64,000 nt of DNA from Pasteurella dagmatis (GCF_900186835.1 NZ_LT906448.1:1595501-1659500), one strand, 5' to 3'; positions 1-10,850 are shown, numbered from the stretch's first letter. The notes: generated by a model not told the origin, from the letters alone. Made by a program: numbers and translations.

Positions 1-1
1 C

Positions 2-88
2 AAATTTGAAATTATTGATACCGAGCATTTCAAAATTGATCAATTATTGGTGTCTTTACGCAAAGATCTTGATCGCACATCTGGATAG
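2..88 (+). CDS. C-terminal end of an unidentified protein (partial)
   Basis: An open frame enters from the left edge and ends at TAG 86-88. It gives 28 residues ending in RKDLDRTSG, which is charged and not membrane-like. The rest of the gene lies outside the window, so no family can be assigned. It points the same way as the LtaS-like gene 160 bases downstream. An imperfect inverted repeat (170-184 with 214-227, followed by a T-rich run) lies between them and may be its terminator. Confidence 0.5.
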   Translation, partial: KFEIIDTEHFKIDQLLVSLRKDLDRTSG

Positions 89-250
89 TCTAAGAAGGAA
101 TATCCCCTCTTTTAAATTAAAACTGCGCTTTCTATTTTCTCATCAATTAATATATAGCTAAATAGCTAAAAAATTAGACAATAAGGAAATTATTCTGTAA
201 AAATACGGTCTAATTATTGTCAATTTTTCTATTAACTTATTGGACTAGCC

Positions 251-2200
251 ATGCATTCAAATGTATCAAAAAACAACCGCACATTGTTATTCCCTATTTT
301 TTTCTTTGTCGCAGTTAACTTATTGGTATTTAGCTTATCTCGTTTAGGGCTCTCACTTTGGCAAGCAGAACGTATAAACGCCGTTGACGGCTGGGCTGAA
401 TTATTCTTACAAGGGGTACGAATTGATATCGTATCCCTTTGTTATCTATTTGGTTTGCCAGCATTACTAACCGTATTGCTCTATCACCACAATCAATTAG
501 GTTATATTTGGCAAAAAATTTTGAGAGTATGGCTGACAGCTGGTAGTGTATTTATTCTCTTTATGGAAATTTCTACCCCTGCATTTATTGAAACCTATGA
601 TTTCCGCCCAAATCGCCTTTTTATTGAATATCTTATCTATCCAAAAGAAGTATTCACGATGTTATTTGAAGGGCATTTACTGTCAATGGTGACAAGCTTA
701 GTCGTTACAATCCTTGCAACAATTTTCTACTGGAAATTAGCCGGATGGTCGGTCAGAAATTTATCCTCAATGAGCTGGAAATTTCGCCCCCTCGTTTCAA
801 TTTTAGTTATTGCTATAGCTTTCATTGGGGCACGCTCAACTTTAGCTCATCGTGGTATCAACCCTGCGATGGTCGCTTTTTCCTCTGATGGTTTAGTAAA
901 TTCACTTGTACTCAACTCCGGTTATTCAGTGATTTATGCTGCACAACAGTTTAAAGATGAAGACAATGCAGCTGCACTTTATGGAAAAATGTCCACAGAA
1001 GAAATTCTACAAATCGTGAAACAAGCACGTGGGCGCCCCAATAGTGATTATATTTCAGAAACTATTCCCACACTCACGAAAAACCAAGCCACTTATCAAG
1101 GCAAACCGAAAAATATTGTTATCGTATTAGAAGAAAGCCTTGGTGCACAATTTATTGGCTCATTAGGTGGTTTACCACTGTCACCTGAATTTGACAAACT
1201 GGCTCAAGAAGGTTGGTTATTTGAAAATCTGTATGCCACAGGTACACGTTCTGTGCGTGGTATCGAAGCGGTAACTGCTGGCTTCACACCAACACCGGCA
1301 CGCGCTGTTGTTAAACTCAGTAATAGCCAAAACGGTTTCTTCACAATTGCAGACTTGTTAAGCAAACAAGGTTATCACACATCTTTTATTTATGGTGGTG
1401 AGAAACATTTTGACAATATGGCAAGCTTCTTCTACGGCAATGGTTTCCAAGAAATTATTGATGAAAAAGATTATGTGAATCCGAAATTCCAAGCAACCTG
1501 GGGGATGAGTGATGAAGATCTTTTTGACAAAGCACACGAAACTTTCACGAAATTACACAAAGAAGGAAAACCATTCTTTAGCTTAGTATTCAGCTCAAGT
1601 AACCACGATCCATTTGAATTTCCAGACGGTAAAATCGAGTTATACGAGCAACCTAAACAAACCCGCAACAACGCAGCCAAATATGCTGATTACGCAATTG
1701 GTCACTTCTTTAAATTAGCGAAACAATCTGATTATTGGAAAGATACCGTATTCTTAGTCATAGCAGACCACGACTCACGTGTGTCTGGTGCAGCACTCGT
1801 ACCAATTAAACATTTCCATATTCCTGCATTATTATTAGGTGAACATATTGAGCCAAAACGTGACCCACGTTTAGTGAGCCAAATTGATATGCCAACTACG
1901 CTACTTTCCATTGCAGGCATTAGTGGTGAATACCCAATGATTGGTTATGACTTAACCCAACAAAACGATCCTAATCGTGCATTCATGCAATATGACCAAA
2001 CATTAGCGATGATGAAAGGCAACGAAGTAGTTATCCTCGCACCGAAAATACCGGCGAAAACTTATCTATACGATAAACAATCACATAAATTCATCGATGC
2101 AGAACTGCCAGAAAGTTTGAAGAAAGAAGCATTAGCACATTCATTGTTAGGCAGTTATTTATATAAACATCGGTTATATAAATCAGAGGATAAAAAATAA
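251..2200 (+). CDS. LtaS-family membrane sulfatase / phosphoglycerol-type transferase
   Basis: The 649-residue protein has about five N-terminal membrane spans (to about residue 215) and then a periplasmic alkaline-phosphatase/sulfatase fold domain (from about 287). The domain starts with IVIVLEES (about 289-296), has TGTRSVRG at 330-337 where the nucleophile should be, and has DHD at 506-508 as a late metal-binding motif. This is the architecture of lipoteichoic-acid synthase LtaS and of Gram-negative phosphoglycerol or phosphoethanolamine transferases. A Gram-negative cell has no lipoteichoic acid, so it probably transfers a phospholipid head group to a periplasmic glycan or lipid. The substrate cannot be read from sequence. 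The nucleophile position appears to be Ser334 where relatives usually have Thr. It is followed by a strong terminator. Confidence 0.85.
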   Translation: MHSNVSKNNRTLLFPIFFFVAVNLLVFSLSRLGLSLWQAERINAVDGWAELFLQGVRIDIVSLCYLFGLPALLTVLLYHHNQLGYIWQKILRVWLTAGSVFILFMEISTPAFIETYDFRPNRLFIEYLIYPKEVFTMLFEGHLLSMVTSLVVTILATIFYWKLAGWSVRNLSSMSWKFRPLVSILVIAIAFIGARSTLAHRGINPAMVAFSSDGLVNSLVLNSGYSVIYAAQQFKDEDNAAALYGKMSTEEILQIVKQARGRPNSDYISETIPTLTKNQATYQGKPKNIVIVLEESLGAQFIGSLGGLPLSPEFDKLAQEGWLFENLYATGTRSVRGIEAVTAGFTPTPARAVVKLSNSQNGFFTIADLLSKQGYHTSFIYGGEKHFDNMASFFYGNGFQEIIDEKDYVNPKFQATWGMSDEDLFDKAHETFTKLHKEGKPFFSLVFSSSNHDPFEFPDGKIELYEQPKQTRNNAAKYADYAIGHFFKLAKQSDYWKDTVFLVIADHDSRVSGAALVPIKHFHIPALLLGEHIEPKRDPRLVSQIDMPTTLLSIAGISGEYPMIGYDLTQQNDPNRAFMQYDQTLAMMKGNEVVILAPKIPAKTYLYDKQSHKFIDAELPESLKKEALAHSLLGSYLYKHRLYKSEDKK

Positions 2201-2217
2201 CCTCACTCAGTATTAAG

Positions 2218-2250
2218 TTAAGGCGAATTTTTATATTCGCCTTAATTTTA
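2218..2250 (+). terminator. Rho-independent terminator after LtaS-like gene
   Basis: An 11-bp perfect stem (2218-2228 with 2235-2245) has a 6-base loop and a T-rich tail, starting 17 bases after the stop codon. Confidence 0.85.
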
Positions 2251-2333
2251 TTCAATAACCATAGTTTATTTTTAAATTTTTTTTAACATTTTCACAAAAA
2301 AGAATAAAGTTTATAATTTTTCTTGCTAAAAAA

Positions 2334-2342
2334 TGTTATAAA
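2334..2342 (+). promoter_or_regulatory. Candidate nhaA promoter (extended -10)
   Basis: TGTTATAAA fits an extended -10 element (TGnTATAAT) and sits 32 bases before the nhaA ATG. No convincing -35 was found. A purine-rich ribosome site (AGAGGGG) follows about 5 bases before the start. Confidence 0.4.
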
Positions 2343-2374
2343 GGAAAAGATACTAACACAAAAAGAGGGGAAAA

Positions 2375-3562
2375 ATGTTAACACCTATTCAAAACTTTTT
2401 AAAACAAGAGGCCGCTGGTGGTATCTTGCTCTTTATTTTTGCAATTCTCGCAATTGTCTTAGCGAATACACCGTTAAGCACATTTTATTTTGATTTTTTA
2501 CAAACACCCGGAGTGGTTCAAATTGGTTCATTCAGTATTAACAAACCATTATTAATGTGGGTAAATGATGGTTTAATGGCTGTTTTCTTTATGCTTGTTG
2601 GAATGGAAGTAAAACGTGAATTACTTGAAGGTTCATTATCAAGTTATCAACGTGCTATTTTCCCTGCGATTGCCGCAATTGGCGGTATGGTTGTACCAGC
2701 ACTTATTTTCATTTTATTAAATTCAACTCATCCTGAATACCAACAAGGTTGGGCAATTCCAATGGCAACTGATATTGCCTTTGCCTTAGGGGTTGTTGCA
2801 TTGCTAGGAAAGCGTGTTCCATTACCATTAAAAATCTTCTTACTTGCATTAGCGATCATTGATGACTTAGGTGCGATAGTCGTTATTGCTCTATTTTTCT
2901 CTCACGATTTAAGTCCACAAGCATTTTTATTTGCTGGCTTTGCTGTGTCAGTATTATTTATTATGAACCGCTTAAAAATCACAGCATTATCAGCTTATGG
3001 TATCGTCGGAATTATCTTATGGGCATCAGTACTTAAATCTGGCGTTCATGCCACCTTAGCTGGCGTAATTATTGGCTTTTGTATTCCATTAAACGGTAAA
3101 AAGGGTGAACGTCCATTAGATGAATTTGAACATACCCTTTCACCATGGAGTGCATTTGCTATCCTTCCATTATTTGCATTCTGTAATGCTGGTGTATCTT
3201 TATTTGGCTTAGGCGAAAATGCATTTACATCCACACTATCATTAGGTATCACCTTCGGTTTATTAGTGGGTAAACCATTAGGTATTTTTGCATTCTCATT
3301 TATTGCAGTGAAATTAAAAATCGCAAAATTATCAAAAGGGATTAACTTTAAACAAATTTTTGCTGTTTCTGTGCTTTGTGGTATCGGTTTTACCATGTCG
3401 ATGTTCCTTGCAGGGCTTGCCTTTGGAGGTGAAAGCGATGGCGAAAATGTAACCGCACTAGCACGTCTAGGAATCTTACTTGGTTCAGGTGTTTCCGCTA
3501 TATTAGGTTACCTATTATTAAAATTATCTACACGCAATCAATCTATTAGTGATACAGAATAA
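2375..3562 (+). CDS. nhaA: Na+/H+ antiporter NhaA
   Basis: This 395-residue inner-membrane protein has about twelve spans. It exports Na+ (or Li+) in exchange for H+ for pH and salt homeostasis. The ion-binding pair Asp163-Asp164 lies in [10 protein letters not shown], and Thr132-Asp133 of the unwound helix lies in [11 protein letters not shown], both at the same numbering as E. coli NhaA. Length is typical of the family. No nhaR regulator is adjacent. The gene stands alone between terminators, with its own likely promoter and a strong ribosome site. Confidence 0.97.
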   Translation: MLTPIQNFLKQEAAGGILLFIFAILAIVLANTPLSTFYFDFLQTPGVVQIGSFSINKPLLMWVNDGLMAVFFMLVGMEVKRELLEGSLSSYQRAIFPAIAAIGGMVVPALIFILLNSTHPEYQQGWAIPMATDIAFALGVVALLGKRVPLPLKIFLLALAIIDDLGAIVVIALFFSHDLSPQAFLFAGFAVSVLFIMNRLKITALSAYGIVGIILWASVLKSGVHATLAGVIIGFCIPLNGKKGERPLDEFEHTLSPWSAFAILPLFAFCNAGVSLFGLGENAFTSTLSLGITFGLLVGKPLGIFAFSFIAVKLKIAKLSKGINFKQIFAVSVLCGIGFTMSMFLAGLAFGGESDGENVTALARLGILLGSGVSAILGYLLLKLSTRNQSISDTE

Positions 3563-3573
3563 CCAATATAAAG

Positions 3574-3605
3574 ATGCCACCTACAAGCTGTAGGTGGTAT
3601 TTTAT
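3574..3605 (+). terminator. Rho-independent terminator of nhaA
   Basis: A 12-bp stem (3574-3585 with 3589-3600, one G-T pair) with a very short loop is followed by TTTT, 11 bases after the nhaA stop. Confidence 0.85.
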
Positions 3606-3629
3606 CATTAGCCGACTAAATTTTGCCTC

Positions 3630-3682
3630 AATCAAGAGATAATACATTTATATGTGAGACAGTTGAGTATTATTCTTTGATT
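3630..3682. other. Long imperfect hairpin between nhaA and ubiE
   Basis: Positions 3630-3645 pair with 3667-3682 over 16 positions, with two G-T pairs and one mismatch, around a 21-base loop. A separate terminator follows 14 bases later (3697-3725). The pair could be a small RNA gene with its own terminator, or an untranslated leader structure for ubiE. No clear promoter was seen before it. Confidence 0.35.
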
Positions 3683-3696
3683 AAGTATAAATATAG

Positions 3697-3725
3697 AAAA
3701 ATAGCGGAATTTCCCGCTATTTTTT
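3697..3725 (+). terminator. Terminator-like hairpin before ubiE
   Basis: An 11-bp stem (3697-3707 with 3714-3724) with a T tract on the plus strand ends 43 bases before the ubiE ATG. The stem is A/T-flanked on both sides, so it could work in either direction. Confidence 0.65.
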
Positions 3726-3767
3726 GTTATCCTTAAAACAAATTTTACGTTTTATGGATAAACATTT

Positions 3768-4583
3768 ATGTCAAACCACGAAAATCTTGCTGAAAATCAA
3801 CCGCACTTAACACAACCAACCGCCCATACTCACAATAAAGTAGAAGAAACAACGCATTTCGGCTTCAAAACTGTCGCTAAATCTGAAAAGCAAAAAATGG
3901 TGGCTAATGTATTCCATTCAGTCGCAGGTAAATATGATTTGATGAATGATTTGCTATCATTTGGTATTCACCGCATTTGGAAGCGTTTCACTATTGATTG
4001 TAGTGGTGTTCGCAAAGGGCATAAGGTATTAGATCTTGCTGGAGGTACAGGTGATTTCACTGCAAAATTTTCTCGTATTGTAGGTTCAGAAGGTGAAGTG
4101 GTACTAGCAGACATTAACGATTCAATGCTACGTGTAGGACGAGAGAAATTGCGTAACCTTGGTGTCGTAGGTAATGTTAATTATGTGCAAGCCAATGCAG
4201 AAGCATTGCCTTTCCCTGATAATACTTTTGATTGTGTGATTATCAGCTTTGGATTACGTAATGTAACTGATAAAGATAAAGCATTGCGTTCAATGTTCCG
4301 TGTATTAAAACCGGGTGGTCGTTTATTAGTGCTTGAGTTCTCAAAACCGATTCTAGATCCATTGAGCAAAATCTATAATTTTTACTCTTTCAATATTTTG
4401 CCCAAAATTGGTGAAGTCGTTGTCAATGATGCGGATAGCTATCGTTATCTTGCCGAATCTATCCGTATGCATCCAGAACAAGATATTTTAAAACAAATGA
4501 TGGTTGATGCAGGCTTTGAACAAGTCAACTACTATAATTTAAGTGCGGGGATTGTTGCATTACACCGGGGTTATAAATTCTGA
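3768..4583 (+). CDS. ubiE: Ubiquinone/menaquinone C-methyltransferase UbiE
   Basis: This SAM-dependent class I methyltransferase methylates the benzoquinone ring in ubiquinone synthesis and demethylmenaquinone in menaquinone synthesis. The SAM-binding loop is [12 protein letters not shown] (about residues 86-97), and the post-motif region [11 protein letters not shown] is typical of the UbiE family. The 271 residues are about 20 more than E. coli UbiE. The extra part is a polar N-terminal segment before [11 protein letters not shown], and no better internal start exists. An uptake signal (3800-3808) lies inside this extension. It heads the ubiE-DUF4328-ubiJ-ubiB group. Confidence 0.96.
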   Translation: MSNHENLAENQPHLTQPTAHTHNKVEETTHFGFKTVAKSEKQKMVANVFHSVAGKYDLMNDLLSFGIHRIWKRFTIDCSGVRKGHKVLDLAGGTGDFTAKFSRIVGSEGEVVLADINDSMLRVGREKLRNLGVVGNVNYVQANAEALPFPDNTFDCVIISFGLRNVTDKDKALRSMFRVLKPGGRLLVLEFSKPILDPLSKIYNFYSFNILPKIGEVVVNDADSYRYLAESIRMHPEQDILKQMMVDAGFEQVNYYNLSAGIVALHRGYKF

Positions 4584-4599
4584 CTGTGAGGATACAACA

Positions 4600-5298
4600 A
4601 TGAATTATCGAGTAGGTAATCATTCAATTCTAGTCTGTGTTTTATTAGGACTCGATATTCTTCTCCATGCTATACAAATATGGTTAAGCGTACCAATTTT
4701 CTTTGATACGATGGATTATAGTGGTACCATGATAACACCACTAACCGTGCTCAATCCAGAAACCGTTGAGCGAATAGCACTTAACCTCAATTTCTCTTAT
4801 ATAAAGTTATCAATCCATTTCATCATTGGGTTTATTATATTAGCTTGGATTTACCGAGCACACCATTTTACAAGTACAGTCATCAAGGCTAAAAATCTTC
4901 GATTTACTGATGGAGCTTGTATAGTTTACTTTTTTATTCCCTTTGCAAACCTCTTTATGCCTTATCGAGCAATAAAAGAAACTTGGCTTGCAAGTGAGAA
5001 CCCAACGCAATGGCAAAATGAGCCAACTCCAGCTGTTCTGATTGTTTGGTGGTTACTATTTCTACTACAAATCCCACTCTGCCTTCTGTCATTTACTGTC
5101 TTTGCCCCCGATATGGATGCGGCTTTAGCAAATGGCATTGCGTTATTTGCAATAGTTGGAAGTGTGATTGCCATCATTCAAACGCTAGCTTTTGTGCTCA
5201 TCGTCTTACAAATACAAAACATTCAAAATAAGTATAAACCTAAGATATCATCACAGACTAAACCAAAAGATGTACCTAAGAATCCTTTAGTGAGTTAA
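4600..5298 (+). CDS. DUF4328 membrane protein within the ubi operon
   Basis: ATG 4600 is preferred because GTGAGGAT sits about 7 bases upstream. An upstream in-frame start at 4543 would overlap ubiE by 41 bases. The product is a 232-residue membrane protein with spans near residues 10-30, 65-85, 105-125, 150-170 and 180-205. The central stretch (YFFIPFANLFMPYRAIKETW) is the pattern of the DUF4328 family, whose function is unknown. It lies between ubiE and ubiJ, which are adjacent in E. coli. Its stop overlaps the next start (TAATG), so it is probably translationally coupled to ubiJ. A link to quinone synthesis is inferred from position only. Confidence 0.8.
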   Translation: MNYRVGNHSILVCVLLGLDILLHAIQIWLSVPIFFDTMDYSGTMITPLTVLNPETVERIALNLNFSYIKLSIHFIIGFIILAWIYRAHHFTSTVIKAKNLRFTDGACIVYFFIPFANLFMPYRAIKETWLASENPTQWQNEPTPAVLIVWWLLFLLQIPLCLLSFTVFAPDMDAALANGIALFAIVGSVIAIIQTLAFVLIVLQIQNIQNKYKPKISSQTKPKDVPKNPLVS

Positions 5299-5936
5299 TG
5301 ACCATCATGAAACCATTAAATATTTTTCAGCAATTAATGTTGCCACAATTTATTACAGCAGGCTTAGAAACCTTGCTAAACAAACTAATTGCACACACGG
5401 AATATTGCGAACCTTATCTTCGTAAATTAGATAACAAAGTACTGACAGTGAAACCACAAAAATTGCATTTTCCGTTGTATTTTGTATTTTCTCAACAGGG
5501 TATTGATTTATTTACTCAATATGAAGGTGAGCCAGATTGCTCGGTAGAAATTACGCCAAATTTGCTCTTCCAGATGCCTAAAAAAGCAGAATTAAGCCAA
5601 TTTATCAATGATAAATCCATTTTGCTACAAGGCGATCTACAAGTATTGCAAGAGTTTGTAGCACTGATCGAATTTATAGAGAAAGATCCCGCAGAATTGC
5701 TATCTCATTATATTGGTGATGTCTCTGCACAAAGTGCGGTGGATTTTTTACGAAAATTGAATCAGATTTTAAAATACAAAATAAGTCAAAGCCAACAATT
5801 TTGGGGCGAGCGTTTAACGGAAGAATGGCAAGTTGTGACACCAAGTTTAGCCATTGCAGACTTTTGTGATCAAGTCAAAATTCTCGAAAAAGACACCGCA
5901 CTTTTAGAACAAAAAGTTACCAAGCTCTTGCGATAA
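5298..5936 (+). CDS. ubiJ: Ubiquinone biosynthesis accessory factor UbiJ (SCP2 domain)
   Basis: This 212-residue protein lies between ubiE and ubiB as in E. coli (formerly yigP). An N-terminal SCP2-like sterol-carrier fold (about 15-120) would bind the ubiquinone lipid intermediate. The C-terminal third is helical and charged (QVKILEKDTALLEQKV). UbiJ works with UbiK to support the soluble Ubi complex. The start may be ATG 5298, overlapping the previous stop, or ATG 5307 three codons later. Two uptake signals lie inside the gene (one at 5732-5740). Confidence 0.88.
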   Translation: MTIMKPLNIFQQLMLPQFITAGLETLLNKLIAHTEYCEPYLRKLDNKVLTVKPQKLHFPLYFVFSQQGIDLFTQYEGEPDCSVEITPNLLFQMPKKAELSQFINDKSILLQGDLQVLQEFVALIEFIEKDPAELLSHYIGDVSAQSAVDFLRKLNQILKYKISQSQQFWGERLTEEWQVVTPSLAIADFCDQVKILEKDTALLEQKVTKLLR

Positions 5937-5960
5937 ATTACTCAGCAATACGGATACATA

Positions 5961-7556
5961 ATGCAGTTAAAAGATATTAAGCACCTTTACACCATCATCA
6001 AAACCTTCCTTATTTATGGCATAGATGAGGCACTTCCACATAATCAATATACACGCCCCATTCGTTGCTGGCGTAAAATACTGTTTTGGCTACATCACCA
6101 ACACAAAGACAAATCTTTTGGATTACGCCTTCGTTTAGCATTACAAGAATTAGGGCCTGTATGGATTAAACTTGGCCAAATGTTATCGACACGCCGTGAT
6201 TTATTCCCCCTTGAAATTGCAGATGAATTGGCATTATTACAAGATCAAGTGGAACCTTTTGACGGCAAAATTGCACGTCAACAAATTGAAAAAGCATTAG
6301 GTGCGCCATTAGAAACCTGGTTTGATGAGTTTGATGAAAATGCCCTCGCCTCTGCTTCAATCGCACAAGTGCATACCGCAAAATTTAAACAAAATCTACC
6401 GCACTTGAATGTCAATTCAGAAGACAATTTAGCTAATAAAGAGGTTGTTTTCAAAGTCCTGCGCCCAAACATTCAACAAATGATTGATGCAGATTTAAGT
6501 TTAATGTACAAACTTGCTAGCTGGCTCCCTCGCTTAAAAGCAGAAGGTCGTCGCTTACGTCCAGTGGAAGTTGTGCGTGAATATGAAAAAACCTTACGTG
6601 ATGAACTTGATTTACGTCGAGAAATGGCAAATGCTATTCAGTTACGCGCCAATTTTGAAAACAGCCCAATGTTGTATATACCTAAAATGTACAAGCAATT
6701 CTGTCATCAAAATGTGATCGTAATGGAGCGTATTTATGGTATTCCGGTATCAAATGTATCAGAACTAGAGGCCAACGGTACCAACATGAAGTTATTGGCA
6801 GAACGTGGTGTACAAGTATTCTTCACTCAGGTTTTCCGAGACAGTTTCTTCCACGCAGATATGCACCCCGGTAATATCTTTGTCAGCCGTGAACATCCTG
6901 AAAATCCACAGTACATTGGCATTGATTGCGGTATCATCGGCCGTTTAAATGAACACGATAAACGCTATTTAGCTGAAAGTTTCGTTGCATTTTTTAATCG
7001 TGATTATCGTCGTGTAGCAGAAATGCACGTTGCATCAGGTTGGACACCAAAAGATACTAATATTGATGATTTTGAACAAGCATTTCGTGAAGTATGTGAA
7101 CCAATTTTCGCTAAACCACTTTCGGAAATTTCATTTGGTCATGTTTTATTTAATTTGTTCAATGTTGCTCGTGAATACAATATGGAAGTGCAGCCTCAAT
7201 TAGTGCTATTACAAAAAACACTACTCTATATTGAAGGTTTAGGCAGACAGCTTTATCCACAACTTGATTTATGGGATACTGCAAAACCATTCTTACAAGA
7301 CTGGCTTGATGAACAAATGGGCGTAAAAGCATTTGTGAGAACGGTGAAACACAAATTCCCTTATTGGCGTGAGCATTTTGTCGATTTACCCGAAAATCTC
7401 ATGACAGCAATTCAACAGCAAGAGCTCATTACACAAGAATTAGCAAAAATGAACAGCACTTTACTCAGTAAGCAGAGCAAAGGTAAAATCAGTGGATTCT
7501 GTTTGGGCTTAATCAGTGGCTTACTGATCTGGGTAATCTCAAGTTATTTATTCTGA
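5961..7556 (+). CDS. ubiB: Atypical kinase/ATPase UbiB
   Basis: This 531-residue member of the ABC1/ADCK/UbiB protein-kinase-like family is needed for ubiquinone synthesis. Visible motifs in order are [14 protein letters not shown] (the KxGQ extension), the Ala-rich loop [11 protein letters not shown], the VVFKVLRP lysine, DELDLRREM, the catalytic-loop equivalent HADMHPGN and the metal-binding IDCGIIG. Two C-terminal membrane helices (from about residue 495) anchor it to the inner membrane. It follows ubiJ by 24 bases. Confidence 0.96.
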   Translation: MQLKDIKHLYTIIKTFLIYGIDEALPHNQYTRPIRCWRKILFWLHHQHKDKSFGLRLRLALQELGPVWIKLGQMLSTRRDLFPLEIADELALLQDQVEPFDGKIARQQIEKALGAPLETWFDEFDENALASASIAQVHTAKFKQNLPHLNVNSEDNLANKEVVFKVLRPNIQQMIDADLSLMYKLASWLPRLKAEGRRLRPVEVVREYEKTLRDELDLRREMANAIQLRANFENSPMLYIPKMYKQFCHQNVIVMERIYGIPVSNVSELEANGTNMKLLAERGVQVFFTQVFRDSFFHADMHPGNIFVSREHPENPQYIGIDCGIIGRLNEHDKRYLAESFVAFFNRDYRRVAEMHVASGWTPKDTNIDDFEQAFREVCEPIFAKPLSEISFGHVLFNLFNVAREYNMEVQPQLVLLQKTLLYIEGLGRQLYPQLDLWDTAKPFLQDWLDEQMGVKAFVRTVKHKFPYWREHFVDLPENLMTAIQQQELITQELAKMNSTLLSKQSKGKISGFCLGLISGLLIWVISSYLF

Positions 7557-7594
7557 TCTATTTCAACAAAATAGAAAATATTGCGAATTAGCTA

Positions 7595-7623
7595 TTGTTC
7601 AGGAAACCTAAAAAAGCTATATT
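7595..7623 (+). promoter_or_regulatory. Candidate tatABC promoter
   Basis: TTGTTC, a 17-base spacer and TATATT lie 37 bases before the tatA start, in the 103-base gap after ubiB. The -10 is good and the -35 is weak. Confidence 0.4.
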
Positions 7624-7659
7624 CATCAACATCATTTTTTAAACAAAGAAGGAAAAATT

Positions 7660-7884
7660 ATGGGCGGTATCAGCATTTGGCAACTACTTATTATTGTCGC
7701 AATTGTTGTTTTATTATTCGGAACAAAAAAATTAAGAACTTTAGGCTCAGATTTGGGAGAGTCTGTTAAAGGTTTCAAAAAAGCAATGTCTGATGAGTCA
7801 AAAGATGCAGAATTCAAAGCATTAAATGACGAAAGTGAAACAACCGCAAAATCTGAAAAAGCGAAGGATAAAGAACAAGCATAA
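7660..7884 (+). CDS. tatA: Twin-arginine translocase subunit TatA
   Basis: This is a 74-residue protein with a short N-terminal membrane helix (about 5-22), the FGTKK hinge, an amphipathic helix ([19 protein letters not shown]) and a charged disordered tail. TatA oligomers form the export path for folded Tat substrates. A strong AAGAAGGA ribosome site precedes it. Its TAA shares a base with the tatB ATG. The order tatA-tatB-tatC after ubiB matches E. coli. Confidence 0.96.
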   Translation: MGGISIWQLLIIVAIVVLLFGTKKLRTLGSDLGESVKGFKKAMSDESKDAEFKALNDESETTAKSEKAKDKEQA

Positions 7885-8477
7885 TGTTTGATATTGGTTT
7901 TTCAGAATTAGTTCTGATTTTTATTATTGGTCTGCTCGTTCTTGGACCAAAACGTTTACCTGTAGCGATCCGTACTGTAATGGGCTGGGTTGCTACGGTG
8001 CGAGGGCTTGCGAATAACGTTCAGAATGAATTAAAACAAGAACTCAAATTGCAAGAGTTACAAGAAAGTATAAAAAAGGCAGAACAGTTCAATTTACAGC
8101 AACTTTCTCCTGAATTTAGTAAAACCGTAGAAGAACTCAAAGCTTCTGCAGATAAATTACGAACTGAATTAGAAGAAAAAGCTGCTGCAACAAATACGAC
8201 TTTAACAGAGCAAATCCAAGAAATGAAGGATTCGGTTAAACCAACTGCACAAGACGAGCAACTCACTCAAGCTCAAACAGTGGCAGATCAGCAATCTACC
8301 GAAGAAACTTCTGTAGAAATAACCGCACTTTCACCTGCGGAGCAAGCTGAATTAGCCGAAGAAAATGATGAAATGGCACATATTCAGCAATATTATTCTG
8401 ATGACGATATGATGGATGAACCTGTTCTTGCTCCTGAACTCCACTCACAGCCACAAACACAAGATAAGAAAGCATAA
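7884..8477 (+). CDS. tatB: Twin-arginine translocase subunit TatB
   Basis: This 197-residue protein begins [20 protein letters not shown], with the conserved Glu of TatB in the membrane helix. [12 protein letters not shown] (hinge and amphipathic helix) and a long charged, helical C-terminal region (about 50-195) follow. TatB forms the substrate receptor with TatC. The acidic tail after about residue 110 is rich in Gln and Glu and probably disordered. It overlaps tatA and tatC by one base at each end. Confidence 0.95.
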   Translation: MFDIGFSELVLIFIIGLLVLGPKRLPVAIRTVMGWVATVRGLANNVQNELKQELKLQELQESIKKAEQFNLQQLSPEFSKTVEELKASADKLRTELEEKAAATNTTLTEQIQEMKDSVKPTAQDEQLTQAQTVADQQSTEETSVEITALSPAEQAELAEENDEMAHIQQYYSDDDMMDEPVLAPELHSQPQTQDKKA

Positions 8478-9217
8478 TGAGCGTTGAAGAATCTCAACCC
8501 CTAATTAGCCATTTGATGGAACTTCGCAATCGCTTACTTAAAGCGATTACTTTTATTGCGATAGTCTTCTGTGGATTAGTTTACTTTGCGAATGATATTT
8601 ATAATTTTGTCGCATCACCTTTAATCGAACATCTACCCACCGGCGCAAGTATGATCGCAACCAATATTGCGACACCTTTTTTTACGCCAATTAAATTAAC
8701 CGCGGTTGTAGCTGTATTTATTTCGGTACCTTATTTACTCTACCAAATTTGGGCATTTGTTGCGCCTGCGTTATACCAACATGAAAAACGCTTAATTTAC
8801 CCACTATTATTCTCAAGTACTATTCTCTTTTATTTAGGAGTAGCATTTGCCTATTATGTAGTGTTCCCTTTGGTATTTGGTTTTCTAACGAAAACGGCAC
8901 CTGAAGGTGTCGCCATCGCAACAGATATTAGTAGCTACTTAGATTTTGTCTTAACTATCTTTTTAGCCTTTGGCGTGTGCTTTGAAGTACCCGTTGCTAT
9001 TATTCTACTTTGCTGGACAGGCGTAACAACACCTGATGATTTAAAAGCGAAACGACCTTACATTATCGTAGCCGCTTTCGTGATCGGTATGTTACTTACC
9101 CCACCTGACATTTTCTCGCAAACTCTATTGGCAATTCCAATGTGGTTATTGTTTGAAATTGGTGTCGTCGTTGCACGCTTCTATCGTCCAAGAGAGCAGG
9201 ATGAGAAAACAGAATAA
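8477..9217 (+). CDS. tatC: Twin-arginine translocase subunit TatC
   Basis: This 246-residue protein with six membrane spans recognises twin-arginine signal peptides. It opens with [19 protein letters not shown], the conserved cytoplasmic N-terminus of TatC, and contains [12 protein letters not shown] in the first periplasmic loop region. It is the last gene of the tat operon and is closed by a terminator. tatD, next in E. coli, is absent and hemB follows instead. Confidence 0.97.
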   Translation: MSVEESQPLISHLMELRNRLLKAITFIAIVFCGLVYFANDIYNFVASPLIEHLPTGASMIATNIATPFFTPIKLTAVVAVFISVPYLLYQIWAFVAPALYQHEKRLIYPLLFSSTILFYLGVAFAYYVVFPLVFGFLTKTAPEGVAIATDISSYLDFVLTIFLAFGVCFEVPVAIILLCWTGVTTPDDLKAKRPYIIVAAFVIGMLLTPPDIFSQTLLAIPMWLLFEIGVVVARFYRPREQDEKTE

Positions 9218-9218
9218 G

Positions 9219-9249
9219 AAACGGGCGGGATTTTTTCCGCCCTTTTTAT
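9219..9249 (+). terminator. Terminator of the ubi-tat transcript
   Basis: GGGCGG (9223-9228) pairs with CCGCCC (9237-9242), followed by a T run, directly after tatC. Confidence 0.85.
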
Positions 9250-9293
9250 ATTGTTTTCCAAAATCCAAATTGTCATAAGACATTAGAAAATAA

Positions 9294-10331
<1,038 letters not shown>

Positions 10332-10354
10332 ATGAAGGTTAGCTAAAAATAACT

Positions 10355-10409
10355 GTTTTTAAAAAATTGCCTCAGATAATTAAGCAAGAAATCGTTAATT
10401 TTCTGAGGC
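10355..10409 (-). terminator. Bidirectional terminator between convergent hemB and yqgF
   Basis: GCCTCAG (10369-10375) pairs with CTGAGGC (10403-10409), extended inward by A/T pairs. On the minus strand the stem runs into a T tract, ending the rsmE-yqgE-yqgF transcript. It also lies 38 bases beyond the hemB stop. Confidence 0.7.
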
Positions 10410-10427
10410 GTGTGTCATTATGTGAAT

Positions 10428-10850
10428 TTATTTGCCTGTTTGCTTCTCAAACCAACTTTCTAAAATTAAGCAGGCTGAGATGCCATCTACTTTACTTTTA
10501 TTCAATGCCTTATAACCACCACGCTCAAAAATTTCTGCACGTGCTTCCGTAGTGGTTAAACGCTCATCTTGTAATTCGACTTGAACACCAAAACGGCCAT
10601 TTAATCGGTTAGCAAATTTTCTAGCTCTTGTAGTCAACTCTTGTTCTGTGCCGTCCATATTCAGCGGCAAACCCACTACCACCAAATCTGGCCGCCATTC
10701 ATTTAAACATTTTTCGATGGCATCCCAATTTGGGATACCATCTTGTGCTTTAAACGCAGGTAAAGCTTGTGCTGTTCTTGTAATACTCTGTCCAACGGCA
10801 CAGCCAATGCTTTTTGTGCCAAAGTCAAAGGCTAATACTGTGATGCACAT
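10428..10850 (-). CDS. yqgF: Putative pre-16S rRNA nuclease YqgF (RuvX)
   Basis: This RNase H-fold protein matures the 5' end of 16S rRNA and was first called a Holliday-junction resolvase. It starts [16 protein letters not shown], with the catalytic Asp in [22 protein letters not shown] and DERLTTTEA follow, all typical of the family. ATG 10850 is preferred (140 residues) because it overlaps the yqgE stop as TAATG. A TTG two codons earlier is possible. The yqgE-yqgF pairing is conserved in gamma-proteobacteria. Confidence 0.94.
   Translation of the reverse strand: MCITVLAFDFGTKSIGCAVGQSITRTAQALPAFKAQDGIPNWDAIEKCLNEWRPDLVVVGLPLNMDGTEQELTTRARKFANRLNGRFGVQVELQDERLTTTEARAEIFERGGYKALNKSKVDGISACLILESWFEKQTGK

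Noticed and set aside
4543-4599. Longer start for the DUF4328 protein inside ubiE
   Set aside because: ATG 4600 has a good ribosome site, and the extension only reads ubiE sequence out of frame.
10367-10552. Plus-strand frame of 61 codons after hemB
   Set aside because: It starts inside the hemB/yqgF terminator hairpin and overlaps yqgF on the other strand.
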